A model generated the notes under the pieces. That model did not search any database. It was not told the origin of the DNA and saw only the letters and a program-made list of their open reading frames with translations. Shown here in pieces: positions 1-7,019 of a stretch of DNA of 14,490 nucleotides. This DNA comes from Fidelibacterota bacterium (GTDB lineage: Bacteria; Marinisomatota; Marinisomatia; Marinisomatales; UBA1611), in assembly GCA_002722105.1 (NCBI GenBank), contig PBKF01000061.1, positions 1 to 14,490 on the forward strand, given 5' to 3'. The number at the start of each line of letters is the position of its first letter. Positions within the stretch are counted from its first letter, which is position 1. Position numbers and translations under genes: made by a program.

Positions 1-563
1 TCTCCGACACCAAGAACCAGAGGACTTCCCATGCGTGCAGCAATCATTGTCTCAGGTTCATCGGAGCAAATTACAACAATACCAAAAGCGCCTATTACAT
101 CCTGTAATGCTGCTCTTACTGCTTCTTCAAAGGTAATTTTATCACCATTGTAGTATAATGCAGAGATGAGTTGGCACAAGACTTCAGAGTCCGTATCACT
201 AGTAAATGAAATTCCTTGTTTCTGTAAAACATCCTTTAGTATCTCATAGTTTTCTATAATACCGTTGTGGATAAGAGCAATTTTACCAGTGTGATCTAAA
301 TGAGGATGAGCGTTTATATCATTTGGTTCACCATGAGTTGCCCAGCGAGTATGAGCTATACCTATAGTACCATTTAACGGAGTATCATCAACTAGAGATT
401 GCAGCTCTGAAACTTTTCCTGCCTTTTTTATTGAAGAAACAGATTCATCATTTATAAGAGCGATTCCGGCTGAATCATACCCTCTATATTCCAGACGTTT
501 TAATCCCTTTAATAAAATTGTGACAGAATCCCTTGTCCCTACATATCCTACAATACCACACAT
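1..563 (-). CDS. glmS: Glutamine--fructose-6-phosphate aminotransferase (isomerizing), N-terminal part; cut by window edge
   Basis: This enzyme makes glucosamine-6-phosphate from fructose-6-phosphate and glutamine, the first step toward UDP-GlcNAc for peptidoglycan and LPS, in the cytosol. Reading from the ATG at 563-561, the protein begins MCGIVGYVG, in which Cys2 becomes the N-terminal nucleophile of a class II (Ntn-type) glutamine amidotransferase once Met is removed. Further on are the GlmS hallmarks LEYRGYDSAGIA, HTRWATHG and HNGIIENY, then SDTDSEV. About 187 codons are present, essentially the glutaminase domain; the two SIS sugar-isomerase domains lie beyond the left edge. PurF and AsnB share the fold but not the YRGYDSAG motif. 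The gene follows guaA by 159 nt on the same strand, so it probably has its own promoter. No feature of a glmS ribozyme is evident in the short leader. Confidence 0.96.
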   Translation of the reverse strand, partial: MCGIVGYVGTRDSVTILLKGLKRLEYRGYDSAGIALINDESVSSIKKAGKVSELQSLVDDTPLNGTIGIAHTRWATHGEPNDINAHPHLDHTGKIALIHNGIIENYEILKDVLQKQGISFTSDTDSEVLCQLISALYYNGDKITFEEAVRAALQDVIGAFGIVVICSDEPETMIAARMGSPLVLGVG

Positions 564-623
564 TTTAAATTCTCAATAATTTATGGTTTAATTATTACTT
601 TCTGTAACCCAAATAATATTTTG

Positions 624-656
624 TATAAACTTGATAAGTTTATAATTCCAATGGAA
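624..656. promoter_or_regulatory. Two adjacent palindromes in the guaA-glmS gap (possible operator)
   Basis: The 159-nt gap between guaA and glmS carries a perfect 9-bp inverted repeat with a 3-nt centre at 624-644 (TATAAACTT-GAT-AAGTTTATA), followed almost at once by a 5-bp repeat with a 1-nt centre at 646-656 (TTCCA-A-TGGAA). Neither arm is followed by a T-run on the minus strand, so an intrinsic terminator for guaA is unlikely. The site lies 61-93 nt upstream of the glmS start, a sensible place for an operator. In such AT-rich sequence a palindrome of this size could also arise by chance. Confidence 0.3.
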
Positions 657-722
657 CAATCTAAGCTTTTTTTCTATAAAAATATTCATTTTAACATCCA
701 ATTGTAATTAAACATTATAGTA

Positions 723-2273
723 TTATTCCCATTCAATTGTTCCAGGAGGTTTGGATGTAATATCGTAAACAACTCGATTGATGCCACCAACCTTATTCAC
801 AATCCGGTTCGAAATTTTTGATAATGTTTCCTGCGGCATACGAAACCAGTCTGCAGTCATACCATCAGTACTTGTGACTGCACGAACCCCCAATAAGTTC
901 TCATAGGTACGCTGATCACCCATAACTCCAACTGTCTGAACTGGTATTAAAATAGCAAACGCCTGCCAGATTTCATTATAAAGTTGATCTTCATGTAGAA
1001 CATCCATATAAATCTGGTCAGCTTCCTGTAAAATTTTGATCCGTTCTTTAGTTATATCTCCAATAATTCGAACAGCTAATCCTGGCCCAGGAAATGGATG
1101 GCGTTCAATCAATGTTTGTGGCAATCCTAATTCTCTTCCTACATTTCTTACTTCATCTTTAAACAAATCCCGAAGCGGTTCTACTAGTTCAAATTTCATT
1201 TCATCGGGCAAACCTCCTACATTGTGATGACTTTTTATTACATGCGCCGTTTTGCCTTTGTTGACACCGCTTTCAATAACATCAGGGTACAACGTACCCT
1301 GTGCTAAAAATTCCATTTTCCCCAATTCTTCAGCAATACGATCAAAAGAATAAATGAATTGGTTTCCTATAATTTTTCGCTTTTTTTCCGGGTCTGTTAC
1401 GCCCGCTAGTTTGGATAAAAAAATCTTAGATTCATCAAAACAATGAATATTAACCATAAGACCATCTTTTAAAGCTTTAACGCAATCACCAGATTCATTT
1501 TTTCTAAGTAACCCATGATCTATTAATACAGCGGTTGACCTTTCACCAATAGCCTTATGCAACAATGCAGCTACTACTGTAGAGTCTACTCCGCCGCTCA
1601 CGCCTACCAAAACTTTTCCATCCCCTACCTGTTTACGAATAAGTTCAACCTGCTCATTAATAAAATTACCAGGTGTCCAGGATGGAGAACAATTTGCGAT
1701 TGAAAATAAAAAATTATTTAGAATTTTCTCACCAACTTCTGTATGTATCACTTCCGGATGAAACTGGGTAGCAAATCGTGTCCCTTCTTTATTTGACATA
1801 GCTGCAATCACACCATTAGATGAATGGGCCAAAGTATGCCAGCCTTCCGGGAGCTTGGTTACTCTATCCATATGACTCATCCAAACTTTTGATTCTGAAG
1901 CCACATTCGCAAATAAGGAAGAAGAATCATCCACTTTGATTTTTGCAAAGCCATATTCACCATGCCCTGTACTTTTTACTTCTCCTTTATGATGATGAGC
2001 CAACAATTGAAGCCCATAACAGATACCCAGGATTGGTATATCAATTTCTAGAATTTCTTCATCAAATTCAGCTGCTTCTTCCCAGTATACGCTGGATGGG
2101 CCACCTGATAAAATTAGCGCAGCAGGCTTACGATTTAAAATATCTGATAATGACTTTTCGGGATGTAAAATTTCAGAAAATACATTTTGTTCACGAACTC
2201 GGCGTGCAATGAGTTGAGTATATTGTGATCCAAAATCAAGAATCACAACTCCGTGCTTATGAATATCACTCAT
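723..2273 (-). CDS. guaA: GMP synthase (glutamine-hydrolysing)
   Basis: GuaA converts XMP to GMP using ATP and glutamine, the last step of de novo GMP synthesis, in the cytosol. At 516 aa it has normal family length. The N-terminal class I glutamine amidotransferase domain (about residues 8-195) shows the nucleophile elbow GICYG with Cys85, and the partner residues His172 and Glu174 in FHPEV. The ATP-pyrophosphatase domain follows, with its PP-loop SGGVDST at residues 226-232. The C-terminal dimerisation and XMP-binding domain has RHPFPGPGLAVRI (391-403) and ends with the conserved KPPGTIEWE. The ATG start overlaps the 3' end of surE by 8 nt, which implies translational coupling. It is the last gene of the long run; the next gene, glmS, is another glutamine amidotransferase but lies after a gap. 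Confidence 0.98.
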   Translation of the reverse strand: MSDIHKHGVVILDFGSQYTQLIARRVREQNVFSEILHPEKSLSDILNRKPAALILSGGPSSVYWEEAAEFDEEILEIDIPILGICYGLQLLAHHHKGEVKSTGHGEYGFAKIKVDDSSSLFANVASESKVWMSHMDRVTKLPEGWHTLAHSSNGVIAAMSNKEGTRFATQFHPEVIHTEVGEKILNNFLFSIANCSPSWTPGNFINEQVELIRKQVGDGKVLVGVSGGVDSTVVAALLHKAIGERSTAVLIDHGLLRKNESGDCVKALKDGLMVNIHCFDESKIFLSKLAGVTDPEKKRKIIGNQFIYSFDRIAEELGKMEFLAQGTLYPDVIESGVNKGKTAHVIKSHHNVGGLPDEMKFELVEPLRDLFKDEVRNVGRELGLPQTLIERHPFPGPGLAVRIIGDITKERIKILQEADQIYMDVLHEDQLYNEIWQAFAILIPVQTVGVMGDQRTYENLLGVRAVTSTDGMTADWFRMPQETLSKISNRIVNKVGGINRVVYDITSKPPGTIEWE

Positions 2274-3033
2274 TTTCTAATCTAATTTTTAAATCATTAA
2301 TTGCGCCTTCATTAGTCATGTCAAATTGGATCGGAGTAATACTAATATAATTTTCTTTGACAGCTTTCCCATCATACATTATATCTTCATCCTTATCCAC
2401 TACATTTCCCTTCATCCAATAGTAAGATCTGCCGCGAGGATCTTCACGTTTTTCAAATTCATCCTTAAAATATTGTTTACCTTGCCGGGTTATCTTTATT
2501 CCCTTGATTTTTTCCGGTATGCAATATGGTACATTCACATTTAACAAAGTTCCTTTAGGAATCCCAAAAGAAAGTACATTTTGGGCTATTTGAATTGCAG
2601 TTTGTTTTGCCCCACGATAGTCATCTGACGCATAAGAATTTAAGCTAATGGCGATAGCAGGGATGCCTAACATTGTTCCTTCTGTAGCGGCTGAAATAGT
2701 ACCAGAATAAATTAAATTAGTCCCCAGGTTTGATCCTGAATTAATCCCTGAAATCATCAGATCAGGTTTCTGGTCTAAAATGGATTTTATAGCAATTTTA
2801 GCACAATCAGCAGGTGTACCGGATACGGCTAATCCTTCAAACCCATCAGAACGATGAACGGGTACTACCCGTAATGGGTCTGTGATTGTAATGGCATGCC
2901 CAACTGCACTTCGTTCTGTATCCGGAGCAACAACAATTGGATCACCGATTTCCGACATGGCTTCCCATAAAGCTCTAATCCCAGGAGCGAATATGCCATC
3001 ATCATTTGAAATCAGAATTTTTGGTTTTTTCAT
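2266..3033 (-). CDS. surE: 5'/3'-nucleotidase SurE
   Basis: SurE is a metal-dependent phosphatase that removes phosphate from 5'- and 3'-nucleoside monophosphates; members also act on short polyphosphate, and the family is linked to stationary-phase survival. The 255-aa protein has typical length. The metal-binding motif NDDG (Asp11, Asp12) is at residues 10-13 within ISNDDGIFAPGI. Ser42 lies in the ERSAVGHAIT stretch. SGTPADC is at 71-77, and DLMISGINSGSNLG (91-104) supplies Asn98, another metal ligand. YSGTISAATEG follows at 109-119. The ATG overlaps the accD stop by 4 nt (ATGA), and its own end overlaps guaA by 8 nt. Placement directly before guaA puts two purine nucleotide enzymes together, though SurE is found in many contexts. 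The cytosolic location is inferred from the absence of a signal peptide. Confidence 0.97.
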   Translation of the reverse strand: MKKPKILISNDDGIFAPGIRALWEAMSEIGDPIVVAPDTERSAVGHAITITDPLRVVPVHRSDGFEGLAVSGTPADCAKIAIKSILDQKPDLMISGINSGSNLGTNLIYSGTISAATEGTMLGIPAIAISLNSYASDDYRGAKQTAIQIAQNVLSFGIPKGTLLNVNVPYCIPEKIKGIKITRQGKQYFKDEFEKREDPRGRSYYWMKGNVVDKDEDIMYDGKAVKENYISITPIQFDMTNEGAINDLKIRLENE

Positions 3034-3866
3034 GCAAGAATGGAAAGGATGGTTGATATTTTTTCTTTCATCTCTTTCCTGGGTATGATATGATCGATAA
3101 ATCCTTTTTCCAATAAAAATTCTGATCGCTGGAATCCTTTTGGTAAATCTTGACCAATAGTTTGTTTAATAACACGAGGGCCGGCAAATCCAATTAGCGC
3201 ACCAGGCTCAGCTAAGATAATATCACCGAGCATCCCATAACTGGCTGTTACACCACCAGTTGTGGGATCAGTAAGAATTGGAATATAAAGTCCACCATTT
3301 TTAGCAAATTTGGCTAATTGTGTGCTAGTTTTTGCAAGCTGCATCAGTGAAATTGCACCCTCCTGCATGCGGGCACCACCGGACGCACATATTAATATAT
3401 AAGGAATTTTTAATTCATTCGCTTTTTGAATAGATCTTGAAACTGCTTCTCCGACAACCGAGCCCATACTGCCGCCGATAAAGCTGAAATTCATAATTCC
3501 TAGAATTATATCCTGGCTATTAATTTTTCCCTCATAGACTTTGATGGCATCATTTTCACCAGTCTTATTTTTCGCAGCAATGATTTGATCTTTGTACTTC
3601 TTCCCAGCTTTGAACTTTAAAAAATCTTTTGATTCCAGTTCTTGAAAGATTTGTTTTTCTGTCCCTTCATCTAATAATAAGTCAACATATATCTGGGGTG
3701 TCATTCTGAAATGGTGATTACAATGGTGGCAAACAGATAAATTCTTCTCTAATTCCGGACGATAAAGTATTTCAGAACAGGATGGGCATTTATCCCATAA
3801 TCCATCTGGAATCGATTTTTTTTCCGAATCCTTAATTTTTTTTTCTTTTCTTTTAAACCAAGACAT
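3030..3866 (-). CDS. accD: Acetyl-CoA carboxylase carboxyltransferase subunit beta
   Basis: AccD pairs with AccA to transfer the carboxyl group from carboxybiotin on AccB to acetyl-CoA, giving malonyl-CoA for fatty acid synthesis. The 278-aa protein has the expected length and a basic N-terminus. The four-cysteine zinc ribbon typical of bacterial AccD is complete: Cys27 and Cys30, then Cys46 and Cys49. The crotonase-fold carboxyltransferase core includes the ASGGARMQEG motif (161-170), whose backbone amides form an oxyanion hole, and TGGVTASYGMLGD. The later stretch EPGALIGFAGPRVI is also characteristic. The start is ATG, 21 nt after the rimI stop, and the stop overlaps surE by 4 nt. accA, accB and accC are not in this window. 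The subunits of this enzyme are often scattered, so that is not unusual. Confidence 0.97.
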   Translation of the reverse strand: MSWFKRKEKKIKDSEKKSIPDGLWDKCPSCSEILYRPELEKNLSVCHHCNHHFRMTPQIYVDLLLDEGTEKQIFQELESKDFLKFKAGKKYKDQIIAAKNKTGENDAIKVYEGKINSQDIILGIMNFSFIGGSMGSVVGEAVSRSIQKANELKIPYILICASGGARMQEGAISLMQLAKTSTQLAKFAKNGGLYIPILTDPTTGGVTASYGMLGDIILAEPGALIGFAGPRVIKQTIGQDLPKGFQRSEFLLEKGFIDHIIPRKEMKEKISTILSILA

Positions 3867-3887
3867 CGTTAAACGGTAACCAATTCT

Positions 3888-4322
3888 TCATTTGGTTGTT
3901 AATTGCATAACCATAGCATCTGAACCATTCTGGTAATAATTTTTCCTAATTCCAATCTCCTCAAAACCTGTTTTTAAATAAAGATTGATGGCGGGGAAAT
4001 TACCTCTTTCTACTTCCAAAGATACGGATGTTTTAGGAGGAATTTGGTTTAAAAAATGATTTAAAAGACTGGTACCAACTCCCCGCTTTTGATATTGTGG
4101 AAGAATCGCCATGTTTATCAATTGAATTTCATCAAATCCAAACCGAAGCATACAATACCCTATTAATTCCTGACATTTTTCAACAACCCATGACAGCCTA
4201 TCATTGCTAAATTGTAATTCCTGACTGAGCATACTTTTACTCCAGTAGGATTTTGGAAATACAAGTTTTTCAATTTGGTATATTTTTTCTAGATCTGTTT
4301 TGATTCCCTGTCTGATGATCAT
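3888..4322 (-). CDS. rimI: Ribosomal protein S18-alanine N-acetyltransferase (GNAT family)
   Basis: RimI acetylates the N-terminal alanine of ribosomal protein S18 using acetyl-CoA. The 144-aa protein is a single GNAT domain. Motif A, the acetyl-CoA pyrophosphate loop, is visible as QYQKRGVGTSLL (residues 76-87) after the strand INMAILP. Glu103 and Tyr115 (in SLEVERGN and INLYLKTGF) match the positions known as catalytic base and acid in the enterobacterial enzyme. The N-terminal segment with SKSMLSQEL resembles the W-S-x-x-xF-xxEL signature of RimI. Its ATG overlaps the tsaB stop (ATGA). Linkage of rimI to tsaB is common in bacteria and strengthens the call. A generic GNAT acetyltransferase of another substrate range is the main alternative, but the neighbours make it less likely. 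Confidence 0.93.
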   Translation of the reverse strand: MIIRQGIKTDLEKIYQIEKLVFPKSYWSKSMLSQELQFSNDRLSWVVEKCQELIGYCMLRFGFDEIQLINMAILPQYQKRGVGTSLLNHFLNQIPPKTSVSLEVERGNFPAINLYLKTGFEEIGIRKNYYQNGSDAMVMQLTTK

Positions 4323-4972
4323 TTTTTTGAATGCACCGCAAAAGGTGCAATATACTCTGGGGCCATATCAAAGGGATTATTAACCTTCCAATCATCAAAT
4401 TTTATTGTTGCAAGTTTTCCTATATTTTCAGCTGAAGGGGTAGCATGAAAAATTTTATTCCTATGTGATAATAAATTATCACAATTCCATTGGAATATGA
4501 GATCATCTGGAGAAATCTTTTTTTTAATTAATTCAAATTTATCCACAACTGGTTTTTCTGTTGAATGTGGAATAGAATTATTCCAGTTATATTCTTGGTA
4601 AAAAACTTTATTAGAATGAGAAAGAGAAATCCCTTTTTGAGGTTTCTCATTTTTTAATCCAAATGCCATAGCAGTCATTGTTGGAACCGGTATAATTGGT
4701 AATCTTTTTGCGTATGCTATTCCTTTTGCAAATCCTAAGCCAATTCTAAGACCTGTAAATGAACCTGGCCCGATACTGATGGCAATTGCATTCAATTTTG
4801 ATAAAGAAATACCTGAATCTGAAACTACTTCCTCAATAAATGAGGGAATAATCTCAGCATGTTTTCTATCTGCGAGTTCTTCAACGATACTCACCAATTC
4901 ATTATTTTTAAAAATAGCAACTCCGCAAATGGAAGATGACGTTTCAATTGCCAGGATTTGATTAGATTTCAC
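4319..4972 (-). CDS. tsaB: tRNA threonylcarbamoyladenosine biosynthesis protein TsaB
   Basis: TsaB is the non-catalytic partner of TsaD in the TsaB-TsaD-TsaE complex that places the threonylcarbamoyl group on A37 of ANN-decoding tRNAs (t6A). The ASKHA-type fold is recognisable from ILAIETSSSICGVAIF near the start, then RKHAEIIPSF, and the diagnostic IGPGSFTGLRIGLGFAKG. The open frame can begin at TTG (4978) or GTG (4972). I prefer GTG, because GGAAGG lies 8 nt upstream of it but only 2 nt before the TTG. The GTG start gives 217 aa and an N-terminus (MKSNQILAIETS) close to the usual TsaB form. It overlaps the tsaE end by 11 nt with this start and rimI by 4 nt. tsaD and tsaC are elsewhere. The C-terminal half is poorly conserved, as is usual for TsaB. 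Confidence 0.94.
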   Translation of the reverse strand: MKSNQILAIETSSSICGVAIFKNNELVSIVEELADRKHAEIIPSFIEEVVSDSGISLSKLNAIAISIGPGSFTGLRIGLGFAKGIAYAKRLPIIPVPTMTAMAFGLKNEKPQKGISLSHSNKVFYQEYNWNNSIPHSTEKPVVDKFELIKKKISPDDLIFQWNCDNLLSHRNKIFHATPSAENIGKLATIKFDDWKVNNPFDMAPEYIAPFAVHSKK

Positions 4973-5402
4973 CGTCAAAACCTTCCACTAATAGTTTTCT
5001 GCTATCAGGTTTATCTTGAATTCTTAAAAATTTGATGAAAATTGTTTCTTCAGGTAAAATATCCTGTATTATATCTGCCCATTCCATTAAAGTAACTCCA
5101 TTCTCAGGCATCAAAAATTCTTCTCCACCTATATTAAGAAAATCTGTGATATTTTCGAGTCGATAACAATCTATATGGAATAAATAATGAGGGTCACCAT
5201 TATATTCTGATACCAGTTTAAATGTAGGTGAACCAACTCTTTCATCAATTTTTAATGCATGGGCAAATCCCTGCGTAAAAGTTGTTTTTCCAGTTCCTAA
5301 ATTTCCAATCAAACCAATCACAGAACCTGATGGTAATTTTTTTGCTAATCTGGCTGCAAAGGATTGCGTTTCTTCCACTGAATGGCATTCTACTACCATC
5401 AT
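4962..5402 (-). CDS. tsaE: tRNA threonylcarbamoyladenosine biosynthesis ATPase TsaE
   Basis: TsaE is the small ATPase that drives turnover of the TsaB-TsaD complex in t6A synthesis. The 146-aa protein has the family's normal size. The Walker A loop is GNLGTGKT (residues 33-40), then comes the switch-like VGSPTFKLVSEY (56-67). HIDCYRL (76-82) holds the metal-binding aspartate, and LMEWAD (105-110) carries the tryptophan and acidic residues typical of the family. The ATG at 5402-5400 overlaps the porX stop as ATGA; a second ATG follows immediately, so the true N-terminus could be one residue shorter. Linkage of porX to tsaE also occurs, from memory, in Bacteroidota genomes, which supports both calls and the taxonomic hint. 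Confidence 0.96.
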   Translation of the reverse strand: MMVVECHSVEETQSFAARLAKKLPSGSVIGLIGNLGTGKTTFTQGFAHALKIDERVGSPTFKLVSEYNGDPHYLFHIDCYRLENITDFLNIGGEEFLMPENGVTLMEWADIIQDILPEETIFIKFLRIQDKPDSRKLLVEGFDGEI

Positions 5403-6958
5403 TTACGTCCCTTCATTATTGCTATTGGAACCATCATTTCTTCCATGGAAATACCTCCATGTTGAAATGAATTTTTGAATTTTTCCTGATATTTATGTGC
5501 TTGGTTTGGATAGACAAAATAGCATTCATCTTTTGCTAAAATATAGCTGGGCTGATGGCCAAAATTCGGCAAACAAAAGTTTTTTGGTTCTCGGATTATA
5601 AGTGCATTTTTATCATTTGTTTTAAGATTACGCCCAAATTTGTATCTAACACCTGTAGAAGCATCTTTATCCGCTGCTACCATTATATCATGTTTTACTC
5701 GGATGCTGCCGTGATCACTGGTCATAATTACAGTAAAATTATTTGCACTCAGTTCCTTCAGTACTTTAAGTAGCCAGGAATTTTCTAGCCAGGATTTTAC
5801 TGCAAGGCGATAACCTGATTCATCAGGGACCATTTCCTTTAAGACATCCATTTGGGAACTTTTGTGAGCAAGTATATCCACAAAATTCACTACTAACGCT
5901 AATACATCCTGTTGAATGAAATCTTTGATCCTATTCTGAAATTTTTTTCCTTCCTGAACCGCCCAAATTTTATGATAATGAACCTTTTTATTTTCTAAAC
6001 CCAGTTTTTTCAGCTGATCTATCAAAAATTGTTTTTCATGTTGATTTAAACTGTGTGAACCACCTTCCATATCTTTATACTGTTGAGGATACTTTTTCAC
6101 CATTTTGTCAGGAAATAATCCGGAAAATATTGCATTTCTCGAATATGGAGTTGCCGTCGGCAGTAGAGAAAATTTATAATTCAATTCAATATTAAAGTAG
6201 AGTTCCAATAAAGGTAACATAGATTTAAGATGATCATGACGCATACAATCAACTACCAAAAGGCATACTTTTTCATCCCTGTCCAAAACCGGTTTAACAA
6301 ATTCTGGAATGACATCAATGGAAAGAATAGGAGAATCTGAGCCACCCAACCATTCTTTATAATTTGATTCAATAAAATTACCAAATTCTCGATTACAGCT
6401 TTGAATTTGTTCTTCAAGGATTGAGCCTAACCCGATATCTTTGTATTGATCAAATTTAAGTTGCCAGTCTACCAAACGATTATATAATTCCCACCAATCA
6501 TCAGCTGTAAGATCATCTCGCAATCGTTCATCTATTTCTTGAAATTCCTTCAAATAATCACTGGTGGCCTTTTCTTCACTAAGTTTTATCTTCTCTAAGG
6601 TTTGTTTACAAGCCATAAAGATTTGGCTTGGATTAACTGGTTTTATTAGAAACTGTTCTACCTGTCCTGTGATTGCCTCATCCATAAGCCATTCATCTTC
6701 TGTTTTTGTAATCATGATAACAGGTAATGTTGAGCGAATCTTTTTTAATCCCAAGAGGGTTTCAAGTCCATCCATTCCAGGCATAGATTGATCCAATAAA
6801 ACAAGATCCGGGTTATACTTTTCAACCAGTGCAATACCATCTTGACCATTTGCTGTTTGTATAATTATATAACCTTTTTCTTCAAGAAAAAGAATATGAG
6901 GTTTTAAATGGTGGATCTCGTCATCGATCCAAAGGATTTTTCCGCGCGAATTTTGCAT
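5399..6958 (-). CDS. porX: PorX-like response regulator with C-terminal PglZ phosphatase/phosphodiesterase domain
   Basis: PorX is an atypical two-component regulator. In Porphyromonas and Flavobacterium it controls type IX secretion and gliding genes, and its PglZ domain is reported to be a zinc enzyme that cleaves (cyclic) oligonucleotides. Here residues 7-118 form a CheY-like receiver with Asp12-Asp13, the phospho-acceptor Asp56 (LVLLDQSMPG), Thr84 and the Lys106-Pro107 pair. A helical linker spans about 119-225. The alkaline-phosphatase-like domain has VVDCMRHD (Asp237), the nucleophile region PTATPYSRN (267-275), Asp361 and His365 in FVDILAH, SDHG (Asp415, His416), and QHGGISMEEM (His500). 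All expected metal ligands seem intact, so the enzyme should be active. No signal peptide is present, so it is cytosolic. The start is ATG, 61 nt after the cyclase, with no clear Shine-Dalgarno. The partner kinase PorY is not in the window. Confidence 0.92.
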   Translation of the reverse strand: MQNSRGKILWIDDEIHHLKPHILFLEEKGYIIIQTANGQDGIALVEKYNPDLVLLDQSMPGMDGLETLLGLKKIRSTLPVIMITKTEDEWLMDEAITGQVEQFLIKPVNPSQIFMACKQTLEKIKLSEEKATSDYLKEFQEIDERLRDDLTADDWWELYNRLVDWQLKFDQYKDIGLGSILEEQIQSCNREFGNFIESNYKEWLGGSDSPILSIDVIPEFVKPVLDRDEKVCLLVVDCMRHDHLKSMLPLLELYFNIELNYKFSLLPTATPYSRNAIFSGLFPDKMVKKYPQQYKDMEGGSHSLNQHEKQFLIDQLKKLGLENKKVHYHKIWAVQEGKKFQNRIKDFIQQDVLALVVNFVDILAHKSSQMDVLKEMVPDESGYRLAVKSWLENSWLLKVLKELSANNFTVIMTSDHGSIRVKHDIMVAADKDASTGVRYKFGRNLKTNDKNALIIREPKNFCLPNFGHQPSYILAKDECYFVYPNQAHKYQEKFKNSFQHGGISMEEMMVPIAIMKGRK

Positions 6959-7019
6959 ATAGTGGAGATTTAAAAATTACGGACGAAATTAGGTATTTCT
7001 GAAAAGTTTCGAATTCAAT

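Noticed and set aside
564..722. glmS ribozyme or riboswitch
   Set aside because: The leader is AT-rich and lacks the conserved ribozyme core or nested pseudoknots. Only two simple palindromes are seen.
657..722. Intrinsic terminator after guaA
   Set aside because: No GC-rich stem followed by a T-run on the minus strand. Where guaA transcription ends is unclear.
1036..1227. Short plus-strand open frame inside guaA
   Set aside because: Lies antisense to a confident full-length guaA, has no recognisable motif, and its composition mirrors the opposite strand.
4319..4978. TsaB read as TsaD (a full Kae1-type catalytic subunit)
   Set aside because: It is about 220 residues, far short of TsaD, and lacks the HxxxH metal-binding motif of TsaD.
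6984..7018. Promoter for porX (TTG at 7018-7016 and TAATTTCG at 6991-6984 on the minus strand)
   Set aside because: The -7-like element has a mismatch in TTTG and the spacer is 24 nt, slightly outside the usual range, so it is too weak to list.
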